A stretch of DNA of 55,876 nucleotides from NCBI GenBank assembly GCA_902776835.1, contig CACYRK010000020.1, positions 1-55,876 of the forward strand, written 5' to 3'. The stretch comes from an uncultured Bacteroidales bacterium. GTDB lineage: Bacteria; Bacteroidota; Bacteroidia; Bacteroidales; Muribaculaceae. How positions within the stretch are numbered: position 1 is the stretch's first letter; each line of letters begins with the position of its first letter. This document shows positions 15,037-23,986 of the stretch, piece after piece. The translations under genes were made by a program, and so were the position numbers. The notes under the pieces were generated by a model. It searched no databases. It had not been told where the DNA came from and saw only the letters and a list, made by a program, of their open reading frames with translations.

Positions 15037-15065
15037 TATTTTTGCACTGCTGCCCCTTACCTTTG
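15037..15065 (+). promoter_or_regulatory. Two tandem -7 boxes before the 78-residue gene
   Basis: TATTTTTG (15037-15044) and TACCTTTG (15058-15065) both fit the -7 consensus and lie 40-68 bases before the start at 15105. They may be alternative start points. Confidence 0.45.
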
Positions 15066-15104
15066 CAACGTAAACCGAAACTCTCACTAATAAAAAGCAA
15101 AGAT

Positions 15105-15341
15105 ATGGAACAGACAATAGTTATTTCGACCACCGTGATGAATCGCTTGTGCAACCTCTCAAGCGATGAGAAAAAGATGTTGCTTGACACACTGCTGTGC
15201 GACGAAGTGCTGAAAATCGACCGCCCAGCCCAACTCACCCCTGGACAAGAACTTATCTACTTTATGTTCCGCGACAGGGTGATGCGTGACTCCTACCGCT
15301 ACACCATGCACGACAGTGCCCAGCACTCAATGGTGTCGTGA
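15105..15341 (+). CDS. Small hypothetical protein (78 aa)
   Basis: This 78-residue soluble protein begins MEQTIVISTTVMNRLCNLSSDEKKMLLDTLL and ends in a His/Ser-rich tail (YTMHDSAQHSMVS). It has no signal peptide or known catalytic motif. The N-terminal 45 residues look like a short helical bundle (LSSDEKKMLLDTLLCDEVL), of a kind seen in small Bacteroidales regulators or adaptors, but I cannot name a family. A longer frame from 14979 is rejected because two good promoter boxes lie inside it. A terminator follows at 15442, so it is probably a single-gene transcript. Confidence 0.7.
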   Translation: MEQTIVISTTVMNRLCNLSSDEKKMLLDTLLCDEVLKIDRPAQLTPGQELIYFMFRDRVMRDSYRYTMHDSAQHSMVS

Positions 15342-15441
15342 GCATGGCAAAAAATAAATTGTTCAATATAATGCAGATTAAGTTTCCGCTACAGTGTTGA
15401 AAGCCTGAACGATACCCGCCCATTTGTCTACATGTGGAATT

Positions 15442-15477
15442 AGCCGCTTGCCTTATCAGCGCAGCGGCTTTTTCTTT
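15442..15477 (+). terminator. Terminator after the 78-residue gene
   Basis: A 7-base stem (AGCCGCT 15442-15448 / AGCGGCT 15463-15469) is followed by a T-rich run (TTTTTCTTT). Confidence 0.6.
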
Positions 15478-15538
15478 GACTAAGAAAAAGGCTGAGAAAA
15501 AGGTGGGTGCTTTTGTCCCGACATTCGGCAAAATGTAT

Positions 15539-15546
15539 TAACTTTG
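15539..15546 (+). promoter_or_regulatory. -7 box of the DUF4836-like lipoprotein gene
   Basis: TAACTTTG lies 20 bases before ATG 15567. A TTTG at 15512-15515 is slightly farther upstream than ideal (23 bases). Confidence 0.5.
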
Positions 15547-15566
15547 TGGCTTTCAATCACCATATT

Positions 15567-17060
15567 ATGGTTAAAGCATTTTCTACTGCGATAAGAACTC
15601 TGGCTATTGTGTGCCTGGCCGCCCTGATGGCGGCATGCTCACACTCTAACGACGACCTGCTGGCGATGATTCCTGGCGATGCGCGAGGCGTGATGGTTAT
15701 CGATGTACCCACCGTGCTCCATCAGGCTGGCATTGAGAAGGGTGGCAAGTTGACCCTGCCGCAGTCGTTACAAGCCATTTTGGACGACAACGATGGCTCG
15801 CCCTTGTGCGCGTTCATCGACGACTTGCCGCGCCTGGGCCTCGACACCGACTGCAAGGCCTATGTCTTTTTCCCCGAAAAAAACTTTGCTGCTGTGCTGC
15901 TTATGGCCATCGACAACGAGGGCAAATGCCGAAGCACCCTCGAGCGTAACCTGGCGGCACGCTTTGAGAGCGCCGACGGCTGTGACATCCTCATGCGCGA
16001 CCATAATATGTATGCCTTGGGCGACGCCACACTGGCCATTGCATTAGGCGGCGCGACCTTCGACGCTGCCAAGGCTAAAACGGCTGTCGAAGCACTCTTT
16101 GCCCACAACGCTCCCAGCATCCGCGACAACGCCGAGGTGATGCGCTGCATCGACGAAAACAGCCATGTCAACGCCTACGTGAAGCGCGAGGCATTGCAGG
16201 CTGTGATGGCTCGCAGTGCAGGCTACCGCGATATTGTCGCCCAACTGCCGATCATTCAAATTTTCACCGAGAGCGATGCCGATGCACTGATTGCTCACAT
16301 GACTTTCGGTGAGAAAGAGGTGACCTTTACTACCAATATTAAGGCTGCCGACACCAGCGACTATGCCCGCCTGCTCGACATCGTGCTCGCCACGCCCAAC
16401 GCGGCGTTTCTCAGCGCTATCCCCGAGACGATGGATTATGTGGTGGCGATGAGTGTCGATGGCAAACAATTTGTGGAACTGGAGCAGGTCAAGGCGATGA
16501 TTGCCGAGTTTGACAAACTTCCGTACCTCGGCCGCTTCGATTTGCGCGCCGTGCTCGCCACCGTCGACGGCCCGATGGCTGTGGGCGTGGCTGCCGACAA
16601 ATATCTGCAGGGCCAGTACAACGCTGTCGCTACGGCGCACACCACCGACCCCGACGCTGTGCTGGCTCAAATCGATGGTTTTGCCCGTGCCTATGGCCAG
16701 GCACCCGAGTTGCGCAATGGCGAGTATATCTACGAGTACGACAACAAGGTGATTCAAATAGGCATTGTCGACGACATGCTGTATGTGAAAATGCTCAACT
16801 ATCAGCAGACCGAGGGCTATCTGAGCAGCCATCCGCAGTTGACACAGTTCTTTGCCGACAAGGTGGCGGGGTTCACCGCCGTAATGCCTGCCGGCTCTAC
16901 GCCATGCCGCCTCACCTGCGGCATGAGTACGCCGTTCGACGGCCAGGGCCGTTTTGCCGCCGAGGCTGCGCAGGGCAACGCCGCTCTGCTCTTTGTCGAA
17001 GCCTTGTGCTCGATACGCCCAGCCGGCGATTTCGACAATCCGCTTGACGCCGATTTTTAA
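15567..17060 (+). CDS. DUF4836-like lipoprotein
   Basis: This 497-residue protein has a lipoprotein signal (MVKAFSTAIRTLAIVCLAALMAAC; Cys 24), so it is anchored in the envelope. The mature part starts LLAMIPGDARGVMVIDVPTVL, matching the opening of DUF4836 proteins (a statement about IPxDAxxVxxxD and two repeated alpha/beta halves). The rest has the expected mix of helices and short strands with no catalytic motif. The role of the family is unknown. Starting at 15507 instead would destroy the signal peptide. The next gene (phosphatase) begins 4 bases after the stop, so the three genes 15567-18590 form one operon. Confidence 0.75.
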   Translation: MVKAFSTAIRTLAIVCLAALMAACSHSNDDLLAMIPGDARGVMVIDVPTVLHQAGIEKGGKLTLPQSLQAILDDNDGSPLCAFIDDLPRLGLDTDCKAYVFFPEKNFAAVLLMAIDNEGKCRSTLERNLAARFESADGCDILMRDHNMYALGDATLAIALGGATFDAAKAKTAVEALFAHNAPSIRDNAEVMRCIDENSHVNAYVKREALQAVMARSAGYRDIVAQLPIIQIFTESDADALIAHMTFGEKEVTFTTNIKAADTSDYARLLDIVLATPNAAFLSAIPETMDYVVAMSVDGKQFVELEQVKAMIAEFDKLPYLGRFDLRAVLATVDGPMAVGVAADKYLQGQYNAVATAHTTDPDAVLAQIDGFARAYGQAPELRNGEYIYEYDNKVIQIGIVDDMLYVKMLNYQQTEGYLSSHPQLTQFFADKVAGFTAVMPAGSTPCRLTCGMSTPFDGQGRFAAEAAQGNAALLFVEALCSIRPAGDFDNPLDADF

Positions 17061-17064
17061 CGCG

Positions 17065-17538
17065 ATGAAACACGACACGTGCAACATACTCATGGTGTGC
17101 CACGGCAACATTTGCCGCAGCCCCATGGCAGAATTTGTGATGAAGGACCTGGTGGAGCGCGCCGGCATGGCCGAGCGGTTCCACATTGAGTCGGCGGCGA
17201 CCTCGACCGAGGAGATTGGCAACCCCGTCTATCCTCCCGCTCGCCGCATGCTCGAGCGTCACGGCCTCTCGTGCCGCGGCAAGACGGCACGGCAGATGAC
17301 GCACAGCGACTATGACCGCTTCGACATCATCATCGGCATGGACACATGGAACATGCGCAACATGGCGGCCATCACCGGTGGTGACCCCGACGGCAAGATG
17401 CATCGCATGCTCGACTTCACCCGGCGGCCCGGCGATGTGGCCGACCCCTGGTACACCGGCAATTTCGATGCCACGTGGCGCGATGTGACCGAAGGCTGCG
17501 ACGCCCTGCTGAATTGGATAATCAAAAATCAGGAATAA
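17065..17538 (+). CDS. Low-molecular-weight protein-tyrosine phosphatase
   Basis: This 157-residue cytoplasmic enzyme removes phosphate from tyrosine (or arginine) residues. The P-loop CHGNICRS at residues 12-19 fits CX5R(S/T), and the general acid Asp lies in VADPWYTG near residue 118. Length is normal for the family. In-frame sequence upstream exists but would overlap the lipoprotein gene; the ATG at 17065, 4 bases after that gene, gives the usual short N-terminus. The stop overlaps the next start (TAATG), coupling it to the rhodanese/beta-lactamase fusion. No tyrosine kinase is seen in the window. Confidence 0.92.
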   Translation: MKHDTCNILMVCHGNICRSPMAEFVMKDLVERAGMAERFHIESAATSTEEIGNPVYPPARRMLERHGLSCRGKTARQMTHSDYDRFDIIIGMDTWNMRNMAAITGGDPDGKMHRMLDFTRRPGDVADPWYTGNFDATWRDVTEGCDALLNWIIKNQE

Positions 17539-18590
17539 TGAAGAAATTTATAACAATGTTGCTCTCCCTGCTGGGGATGCAATCGGCCTGCAGCCAGCAG
17601 GCCTTCATCAGTGTGAATGCCGATGAGTTTGAAAGCCTCATCGCAAATAACGATGTGCAACTGCTCGATGTGCGCACGGCCGAAGAGTTTGCCGACGGCC
17701 ATCTGGCCGGTGCTTTCAACATCGACATCAAGCAAGGTGATTTTGACAAGATGGCTACCGCTTGGCTCAGCAAGCAACGCCCCGTGGCTGTGTACTGCCG
17801 CAGCGGGCGACGCAGTGCCGACGCCGCAAAGCGCCTCACCGCGATGGGATATGAGGTGACCAACCTCAGCGGGGGCATCATGGATTGGCAGAAGAACAAC
17901 AAGCCGACTACCACCGACCCTGCCGAGGCCGACCGTTTCGTCACGCCTGGCGGGAAGACCGTGACATTCTACGCGCTCATGCACGGCTCGGTGCGCATCG
18001 ATTTTGACGGTTATGAAATCATCGTTGACCCAGTGGCACGCCTGGGCAACCGCAGCGTCGACTTCAGCGCCATGCCCGCGCCGCACATGGTCATCGTCAC
18101 CCACGAGCACCGCGACCACTTCGACCCAGCAACGCTCACCCAACTGCTCAGCGACGACGCCACACAGTTTATCACCAACGCACGCTGCGCCACCGAGTTC
18201 GGCCGCGGCCGTGTGATGGCCAACGGCGACACGCTGACGTTGCCCAATGGCATCAAGATTGATGCAGTGCCGGCTTATAACACCACGCCCGAGCACACGC
18301 AGTTCCACCCCAAGGGACGCGACAACGGCTTTGTGCTCAACCTCGACGGCTTACGCGTGTACATCGCGGGCGACACCGAGGATATCCCTGAGATGGCAGC
18401 GCTCACCGATATCGACATCGCCTTCTTGCCATGCAACCAGCCTTACACCATGACGGCCGAGCAACTCGTCAACGCCGCACGCATGGTCAAGGCAAAGCAC
18501 ATCTTCCCGTATCACTACGGCACCACCGACGTCACCGGCATCGCAGCCCAACTGCCCGACACCGACGTCCGCATCCGCCACTACGAATAA
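17538..18590 (+). CDS. Rhodanese domain fused to a metallo-beta-lactamase-fold domain, exported
   Basis: This 350-residue protein begins with a signal sequence ending near a Cys (LLGMQSACSQQ), possibly a lipoprotein. Residues about 26-118 form a rhodanese domain with active-site C87 in CRSGRRS, expected to handle sulfane sulfur. Residues 138-350 form a metallo-beta-lactamase-fold domain of the UlaG-like/UPF0173 kind, with THEHRDH at 188-194, AGDTEDIPEM and FPYHYGTTD supplying metal ligands. Rhodanese plus beta-lactamase fold occurs in persulfide dioxygenases, but there the lactamase part comes first and has a different subtype. The substrate is therefore open. It is translationally coupled to the phosphatase and ends before a strong terminator. 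Confidence 0.82.
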   Translation: MKKFITMLLSLLGMQSACSQQAFISVNADEFESLIANNDVQLLDVRTAEEFADGHLAGAFNIDIKQGDFDKMATAWLSKQRPVAVYCRSGRRSADAAKRLTAMGYEVTNLSGGIMDWQKNNKPTTTDPAEADRFVTPGGKTVTFYALMHGSVRIDFDGYEIIVDPVARLGNRSVDFSAMPAPHMVIVTHEHRDHFDPATLTQLLSDDATQFITNARCATEFGRGRVMANGDTLTLPNGIKIDAVPAYNTTPEHTQFHPKGRDNGFVLNLDGLRVYIAGDTEDIPEMAALTDIDIAFLPCNQPYTMTAEQLVNAARMVKAKHIFPYHYGTTDVTGIAAQLPDTDVRIRHYE

Positions 18591-18607
18591 CCACCTACAC
18601 AGACATA

Positions 18608-18654
18608 AATAAACTACCCTAACTTTCAGCACTGCAAAGTTAGGGTAGTTTATT
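18608..18654. terminator. Bidirectional terminator between convergent operons
   Basis: A perfect 19-base stem (18608-18626 and 18636-18654) with a 9-base loop has an A-rich left and a T-rich right edge, so it can act on both strands. It lies between the stops at 18590 (+) and 18676 (-). Confidence 0.85.
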
Positions 18655-18675
18655 CTGTTACAGTTAGTTATTTGT

Positions 18676-19431
18676 TTAATCAGTGGTTGATTTTGTGAAG
18701 AGGGCTTCGGCTTGGGCGAGGGTCTCGGGTTTGCCGACGTCGAGCCAGTGGTAAGGCTCGGTGGGCTCGTAGCCGCGGATGAGGTGCTGCTGGCACTCGC
18801 CGGTGTAGAACGGCGTGATGGAGAACACAGGATTGCCCTGGGACCACCGCTCAAGTTCGGCGAAAATCTCCGGTGAGATCACATGTACGCCACCAAAGGC
18901 CCGCTCGCGCCATCGCCCGGCCACATACTGCAGTCCGTCGGGCCGCGTGTCGCCAGTCGACTTGTTGACCCAGCCGCACAGGCGGTTGTTGTCGTCGAGC
19001 AGGAAATAACGCTGCGTCACCCGCTCCTTCACTAAAAGGCTCGCCATAGCGCCACTCTTGAGGTGATCGGTGTAAAAACGGCGCAGGTCCAGGTCGGTGA
19101 GGATGTCGGCATTATGCACCAGGAACGGCTCGTCGCCGTCGAGCCACTGCCGTGCATGCAGGATTCCGCCGCCCGTGTCGAGCAGCAGGTCGCTCTCATC
19201 GCTCACATGAATGGTGACCCCAAAGTTGTCCTTGGTGGCCAAGAAATCGATGATTTTCTGGGCAAAGTGGTGCACGTTGACGGTGATGTCGTCGAAGCCC
19301 GCCTCGATGAGCCTGACGATGACCCGCTCAAGCATGGTCACGCCACCCACCTCGACGAGCGCTTTCGGGCGGTCGTTGGTAAGTGGGCGCAGCCGTGTGC
19401 CCAAGCCTGCGGCAAAAACCATCGCTTTCAT
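18676..19431 (-). CDS. Sugar-1-phosphate nucleotidyltransferase (MurU-like)
   Basis: This 251-residue enzyme has the nucleotidyltransferase signature MVFAAGLGTRLRPLT (residues 4-18) followed by RPKALVEVGG. It also has the metal/sugar-site VHNADILTDLDL. Its length is near that of MurU, which makes UDP-MurNAc from MurNAc-1-phosphate during peptidoglycan recycling, and shorter than most glucose-1-phosphate enzymes. The gene overlaps the upstream kinase-RapZ gene by 4 bases (ATGA at 19428-19431). In MurNAc/GlcNAc salvage routes of Pseudomonas and Tannerella the AmgK kinase is paired with MurU, and the same pairing is seen here. Substrate is inferred from that pairing and could be another sugar phosphate. 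Confidence 0.8.
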   Translation of the reverse strand: MKAMVFAAGLGTRLRPLTNDRPKALVEVGGVTMLERVIVRLIEAGFDDITVNVHHFAQKIIDFLATKDNFGVTIHVSDESDLLLDTGGGILHARQWLDGDEPFLVHNADILTDLDLRRFYTDHLKSGAMASLLVKERVTQRYFLLDDNNRLCGWVNKSTGDTRPDGLQYVAGRWRERAFGGVHVISPEIFAELERWSQGNPVFSITPFYTGECQQHLIRGYEPTEPYHWLDVGKPETLAQAEALFTKSTTD

Positions 19432-20891
19432 TCATCCACGGGATTAAAGGTGCGGTCGTGGTCTGATTGCTCGCGGTGGGTGAGTTCGACGCGCACGTTG
19501 AACTTCTTGTAGACGTGCTCGGCGAGATGCTGTGCGGCGTAAACCGAGCGGTGCTGGCCGCCGGTACATCCGAAGCACACCATCAGGTCGGTGAAATTGC
19601 GTTTCTTGTAACGCTCTACCGACTCGTCGACGAGGGCATAGACGTGCTCGAGCCACTGGTCGATGGTACTCTCTTTCTGAAGGAACTTAATCACGTTGTC
19701 GTCGAGGCCGGTAAAGGCTTTGTACTTGTCGTACTTGCCCGGGTTGTTCAGGGCGCGGCAGTCAAACACGAAGCCGCCGCCATTGCCCGACGGGTCGTGG
19801 GGTATGCCTTTCTTGTAGGCGAAACTCATCACCCTGATGGTAAGCGATTTCTCCTCGCTGGTGAAGTCTTTCATGTTCACCAGTTCGTTGATTATCTCGG
19901 TCAGGTAGGGATATTGCTCGAAGGGGTTCTTCGCCACCAGGCGGCGCAGGTTGGCGATAGCCGGTACGATGCTGTTTTTCATAAAGTCGGGCTTCTTCTC
20001 GAAGTAGCCGCGGAAGCCGTAGGCACCCAGCACCTGCAGTGTGCGGAAGAGCACGAACACGCGCAGGTTGTCGAGGAACTCCTTCTCGTCGAGGTCGGGT
20101 TTGTAGAGCCGCAATTGCTCCATGTAGGCCTCGATGAGTTCTTTTTTCAGGTCTTCGGGATACTTGGCGCGCGATTGCCACACAAACGATGCCACGTCGT
20201 AGTAGTACGGGCCGCGGCGGCCACCCTGGAAATCGATGTATGCCAGGCGGCACTCCGAGGGATGCTCAAGGTCGCCAACGAGCATCACGTTGCGCGACTG
20301 GAAATCGCGGTACATGAATGTGTTGCCCGGCACAGTCAGCAGGTCGTGCGTGAGGCGTTCGAAGTCGTTCTCGAGGCTGTCCTCGTTAAAGACCACTCCG
20401 GTAGCCTTCAGGAAGCAATACTTGAAATAGTTCAGATCCCACTTGATTGAACGCTCGTCGAAGCACTGGGCCGGGTAGCATTTTGTGTAGTCGAAACGCT
20501 GCGAGCCACGGAATTGGATGTCGCACAGGTCGCGCATGGCGCGGCGCAGGAGGTCTTTCTCCTCGCTGGTGAACGAGTGGGTGATGCTGCTGCGGCGTAT
20601 ACGGTTCCACAGTATGTTCTCGGGCTTACCGCCAAGGTCTTCCTGGATGTAGACCATGTGGTCGTCGCTCATGCCGTAGACGGTGGGCACCGAGAGGCCT
20701 TGATCCTTGAAGTGCTTTGCTATGTACACAAAGGCTTCGTTCTCCTCGCGCGACTCGCCAATCACACCCACCACCGATTTCTCGCCTGAGAGGCGGTAGT
20801 AACTGCGGTTTGAGCCGGCCTTGTCCATCAACTTTATCTCGGTGGGCTCGCTACCCACGTATTGCTTGTATAATTTTTTAAGTCGTTCCAT
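19428..20891 (-). CDS. AmgK-like sugar kinase fused to RapZ C-terminal domain
   Basis: This 487-residue fusion has an N-terminal half (1-335) that is an aminoglycoside-phosphotransferase-fold kinase: catalytic loop MYRDFQSRN (193-201), metal-binding IDFQGG (219-224), and a glycine-poor N-lobe (DKAGSNRSYYRL). This fits AmgK, the anomeric kinase of MurNAc and GlcNAc. Residues 348-475 match the RapZ C-terminal domain, with VMSFAYKKGIP, FVFDCRALNNPG (375-384) and GCTGGQHRSV (441-450). In E. coli RapZ this domain binds glucosamine-6-phosphate and RNA. The fused pair suggests amino-sugar salvage sensed or tuned by the product pool. It ends in overlap with the nucleotidyltransferase gene and starts 50 bases after prfC. 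It might be mislabelled as rapZ by name-based annotation. Confidence 0.82.
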   Translation of the reverse strand: MERLKKLYKQYVGSEPTEIKLMDKAGSNRSYYRLSGEKSVVGVIGESREENEAFVYIAKHFKDQGLSVPTVYGMSDDHMVYIQEDLGGKPENILWNRIRRSSITHSFTSEEKDLLRRAMRDLCDIQFRGSQRFDYTKCYPAQCFDERSIKWDLNYFKYCFLKATGVVFNEDSLENDFERLTHDLLTVPGNTFMYRDFQSRNVMLVGDLEHPSECRLAYIDFQGGRRGPYYYDVASFVWQSRAKYPEDLKKELIEAYMEQLRLYKPDLDEKEFLDNLRVFVLFRTLQVLGAYGFRGYFEKKPDFMKNSIVPAIANLRRLVAKNPFEQYPYLTEIINELVNMKDFTSEEKSLTIRVMSFAYKKGIPHDPSGNGGGFVFDCRALNNPGKYDKYKAFTGLDDNVIKFLQKESTIDQWLEHVYALVDESVERYKKRNFTDLMVCFGCTGGQHRSVYAAQHLAEHVYKKFNVRVELTHREQSDHDRTFNPVDE

Positions 20892-20941
20892 CTATATCGT
20901 TAGTTTTGTGTATTCTTATTAATGTGTTGATGTGTAGTTAA

Positions 20942-22522
20942 TTAGAATTCGCTTGTAAAGTGGAAACTGATTTTTGGGAAGTCTTGTTGCGCCATTTGTA
21001 GCACGTAGGCCGAGTCGGCCAGGAAGACGTCACGGCCTTCGCGGTCGACCGCCATAAACTGGTGCTTGCGCTTCTTGAAGGCTTCGAGGACTTCCTCGTC
21101 GTCGCTCTCGATCCAGCACGCCTTATACAGGTGGATGGGGTCCCAACGGCATTGTGCGCCGTACTCGTGCAGCAGGCGGTATTGAATCACCTCGAACTGC
21201 AGTTGGCCCACCGTGCCTATAATCTTGCGGTTGTTAAACTGGTTGACAAAGAGTTGAGCCACGCCCTCGTCCATGAGTTGCTCAATGCCTTTGTTGAGTT
21301 GCTTGGTCTTCATGGGGTCGCTGTTCTCGATGTATTTGAACATCTCAGGCGAAAAACTGGGCAGGCCCTTGAAGTGCAGTTCCTCGCCCTCGGTGAGCGT
21401 GTCGCCAATCTTGAAAATGCCGTTGTCGGGCAAGCCCACGATGTCGCCGGGATATACGTCGTCGATAATCTCCTTTTTCTGCGCCATGAACGCCGTTGGA
21501 GCCGAGAAGCGGTAACTCTTGCCGCTGCGCACGTGCTTGTAGTTCTCGTTGCGGTGGAACACGCCCGAGCACACCTTCACAAAGGCGATGCAACTGCGGT
21601 GGTTGGGGTCCATGTTGGCATGAATTTTAAACACGAAGCCGGTGAAGTGGTCCTCGCCGGGCTCTACCATGCGCTCTACGGCCTGCACGGGGCGCGGGGC
21701 CGGGGCGATGCGCACAAAGCAGTCGAGCAACTCCTTTACGCCGAACGTGTTGAGAGCCGAGCCGAAAAACACCGGCGCCACGTTGCCGTCGAGATACTCG
21801 TTGGCATCGAAGATGGGGTAGACGCCGTCGATCAGTTCGATGTCGGCACGCAGTTGCTCGGCATCGGCGGCACCCACGGCGCGGTCGATGGCGGGGTCGT
21901 TGATGTCCTTGATTTCGACACGCTCGGTGACGTGCTGCTTATCGGGCTTGAACAGGTTGAGCGAGTGCTCATAGATGTTGTACACGCCCTTGAACTTCGC
22001 ACCCATGTTGATGGGCCAACTCAGCGGGCGCACGTCGATGTGCAACTCCTTCTCCAACTCGTCGAGGATGTCCATCGGGTCGCGGCCCTCGCGGTCGAGT
22101 TTGTTGACAAAGATGATGACCGGCGTCTTGCGCATGCGGCACACCTCCATGAGTTTGCGCGTCTGCGTCTCCACACCCTTTGCCACGTCGACCACGATAA
22201 TCACGCTGTCGACAGCGGTGAGCGTGCGGTAGGTGTCCTCGGCAAAGTCCTGGTGGCCAGGCGTGTCGAGGATGTTGATTTTATAGTCGTTGTAGTTGAA
22301 ACCCATCACCGACGTGGCCACCGAGATACCGCGTTGTTTCTCGATTTCCATCCAGTCGCTGGTGGCGGTTTTCTTGATTTTGTTCGATTTCACGGCCCCT
22401 GCCACATGGATTGCGCCACCAAAGAGCAGCAACTTCTCGGTGAGCGTGGTCTTTCCGGCATCGGGGTGCGAGATGATGGCGAAAGTGCGTCGCCGCAATA
22501 TTTCGTTAGAATTTACACTCAT
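20942..22522 (-). CDS. prfC: Peptide chain release factor 3
   Basis: This 526-residue GTPase recycles release factors 1 and 2 from the ribosome after termination. It has the full set of translational GTPase motifs: P-loop [13 protein letters not shown], switch region [20 protein letters not shown] and [11 protein letters not shown]. The length and the C-terminal segment ([20 protein letters not shown]) are typical of RF3, not of EF-G. It begins 5 bases after the rfbD stop in the same direction, so it is probably co-transcribed with rfbD and the upstream DUF4924 gene. Confidence 0.96.
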   Translation of the reverse strand: MSVNSNEILRRRTFAIISHPDAGKTTLTEKLLLFGGAIHVAGAVKSNKIKKTATSDWMEIEKQRGISVATSVMGFNYNDYKINILDTPGHQDFAEDTYRTLTAVDSVIIVVDVAKGVETQTRKLMEVCRMRKTPVIIFVNKLDREGRDPMDILDELEKELHIDVRPLSWPINMGAKFKGVYNIYEHSLNLFKPDKQHVTERVEIKDINDPAIDRAVGAADAEQLRADIELIDGVYPIFDANEYLDGNVAPVFFGSALNTFGVKELLDCFVRIAPAPRPVQAVERMVEPGEDHFTGFVFKIHANMDPNHRSCIAFVKVCSGVFHRNENYKHVRSGKSYRFSAPTAFMAQKKEIIDDVYPGDIVGLPDNGIFKIGDTLTEGEELHFKGLPSFSPEMFKYIENSDPMKTKQLNKGIEQLMDEGVAQLFVNQFNNRKIIGTVGQLQFEVIQYRLLHEYGAQCRWDPIHLYKACWIESDDEEVLEAFKKRKHQFMAVDREGRDVFLADSAYVLQMAQQDFPKISFHFTSEF

Positions 22523-22527
22523 TTATT

Positions 22528-23433
22528 TCAATTCAAAGATATTTTTAACGGGAAAAGTTGGTCGCCGCCCTCGCTTTGCGCGATGCGCTGCAGGCAGTGC
22601 CGCAGGCTCACCTCCCAGTGTGGCAGCGTGACGCCGAAGGTGGCTTTAAACTTGCTCTTGTCGAGGACGCTGTAATGCGGACGGGTGGCGCGGGTGGGGT
22701 ACTCGCTTGTCATGCACGGGCTCACCCGGCACTCGGTGATGCCTGCCAGCCGGTGGATGGCCATTGTGAAGTCGTACCACGAGATGGCTCCCTCGTCGCT
22801 CACATGATATATTCCCGGATGCCAATCCGTTGCGGTGAGCACCGCCACGATGCAGTCGGCAAGGTCGAGGGCATAGGTGGGGGTGCCCACTTGGTCGACC
22901 ACCACACGCAGCGTTTCCAGCGTGCGTCCGAGTTTGAGCATGGTTTTTACAAAGTTCTTGCCATGAGGCGAATAGAGCCACGCGGTGCGCAAGATAACGG
23001 CATCGGGCAGCGCCTCAATCACGCCACGCTCGCCCTCGAGTTTGGTAAGGCCGTAAACGCCCAGCGGGTGTGGCTCGTCGTCCTCGCGATAGGGGCGATG
23101 TCCGTCGCCGCCCAGCACGTAGTCGGTCGAGATGTGAATCATGCGCGCTCCCTTGCGTGCACAGGCGTGCGCAAGCAGCGTCGGTGCTACGGCATTGAGA
23201 CGGCGGCACAACTCCACGTTGTCCTCGGCGGCATCAACGGCAGTGTAGGCTGCGCAGTTAACCACGCAGTCGATGGCGTGGCTCGCAAAGTAGGCGTCGA
23301 TGGCGTCGACATCGGTGATGTCGAGTTCGTCGATGTCGGTGACGAGCATCTCAAAGTCGTCGCGGTCGCTGAGCCGCAGTTGCAGTTCACGCCCCAACTG
23401 TCCGTTTGCTCCGGTGATAAGTATCGTTTTCAT
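22528..23433 (-). CDS. rfbD: dTDP-4-dehydrorhamnose reductase
   Basis: This 301-residue short-chain-dehydrogenase-type enzyme makes dTDP-L-rhamnose, the last step of that precursor's synthesis for surface polysaccharides. It shows the NAD(P)-binding TGANGQLG (residues 7-14), the catalytic YGLTKLEGE (YxxxK) and the DYVLGGDGHRPYREDD segment usual for RmlD. Length is normal. The ATG overlaps the DUF4924 stop by 4 bases (23430-23433). The other rml genes are not in the window. Confidence 0.93.
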   Translation of the reverse strand: MKTILITGANGQLGRELQLRLSDRDDFEMLVTDIDELDITDVDAIDAYFASHAIDCVVNCAAYTAVDAAEDNVELCRRLNAVAPTLLAHACARKGARMIHISTDYVLGGDGHRPYREDDEPHPLGVYGLTKLEGERGVIEALPDAVILRTAWLYSPHGKNFVKTMLKLGRTLETLRVVVDQVGTPTYALDLADCIVAVLTATDWHPGIYHVSDEGAISWYDFTMAIHRLAGITECRVSPCMTSEYPTRATRPHYSVLDKSKFKATFGVTLPHWEVSLRHCLQRIAQSEGGDQLFPLKISLN

Positions 23434-23975
23434 TCGTCAAATAACGGTTCTGTTTCGTTTTTCTTGTAAAAAGCCGCCAGCAGGCCTATGAAGTGGGCTA
23501 TTTGCGTCATCGCCACGCTGGTGTCGTGGCTCAACTCTTTGCCCTGAAGTCGCATGAGCATAGTGCCATACAGCGCGTTGAAGCACGTTTCCAGTTCGCC
23601 GGCTTGCTCGCTGCCGGCCTTGGCTCGCAATTCGACGATGTAGGGCAGCGTGCGGTAGAAGTCGGCGCCGTACTCGGGATACTTTGCGCTGTGAAGCAAC
23701 TCCAGATGCAGGTCGTTGAGGCGGATGAGCACATTCTTGTTGATTTGCAGGTGCCCATGCTCCTTGACGTGCTCCAGTTCCATCATCTTGATGAGTGACT
23801 CCCACCAGTCGCGCATGGCGGCGCGTGTGGCGTCGTCGACGTTGTGGCGCGAGATTATGTTGCGGTCAATCACTTCGATGTCGAGGTTGCTTACGCGTAT
23901 GATGTCCTCAACCTGCCACATGTAGAGCAGGTACTCGGCAATGTTCTCCTGGCGCTTGGCTTGTGCTATAATCAT
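23430..23975 (-). CDS. DUF4924 family protein
   Basis: This 181-residue all-helical, soluble protein begins MIIAQAKRQENIAEYLLYMWQVED, the characteristic opening of DUF4924, a Bacteroidota-specific family of unknown function. No signal peptide or catalytic motif is visible. It lies between a Crp/Fnr regulator (11 bases downstream of that gene's stop) and rfbD (4-base overlap), an arrangement suggesting a conserved core operon. Confidence 0.85.
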   Translation of the reverse strand: MIIAQAKRQENIAEYLLYMWQVEDIIRVSNLDIEVIDRNIISRHNVDDATRAAMRDWWESLIKMMELEHVKEHGHLQINKNVLIRLNDLHLELLHSAKYPEYGADFYRTLPYIVELRAKAGSEQAGELETCFNALYGTMLMRLQGKELSHDTSVAMTQIAHFIGLLAAFYKKNETEPLFDE

Positions 23976-23986
23976 GATGAGTGTGC

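Noticed and set aside
15342..15506. A small gene between the 78-residue gene and the lipoprotein gene.
   Set aside because: Frames are short and interrupted; the stretch holds a terminator and the beginning of the next promoter.
21062..22675. Long open frame antisense to prfC.
   Set aside because: The prfC frame shows all GTPase motifs; the antisense product is repetitive in Val, His and Leu with no known features.
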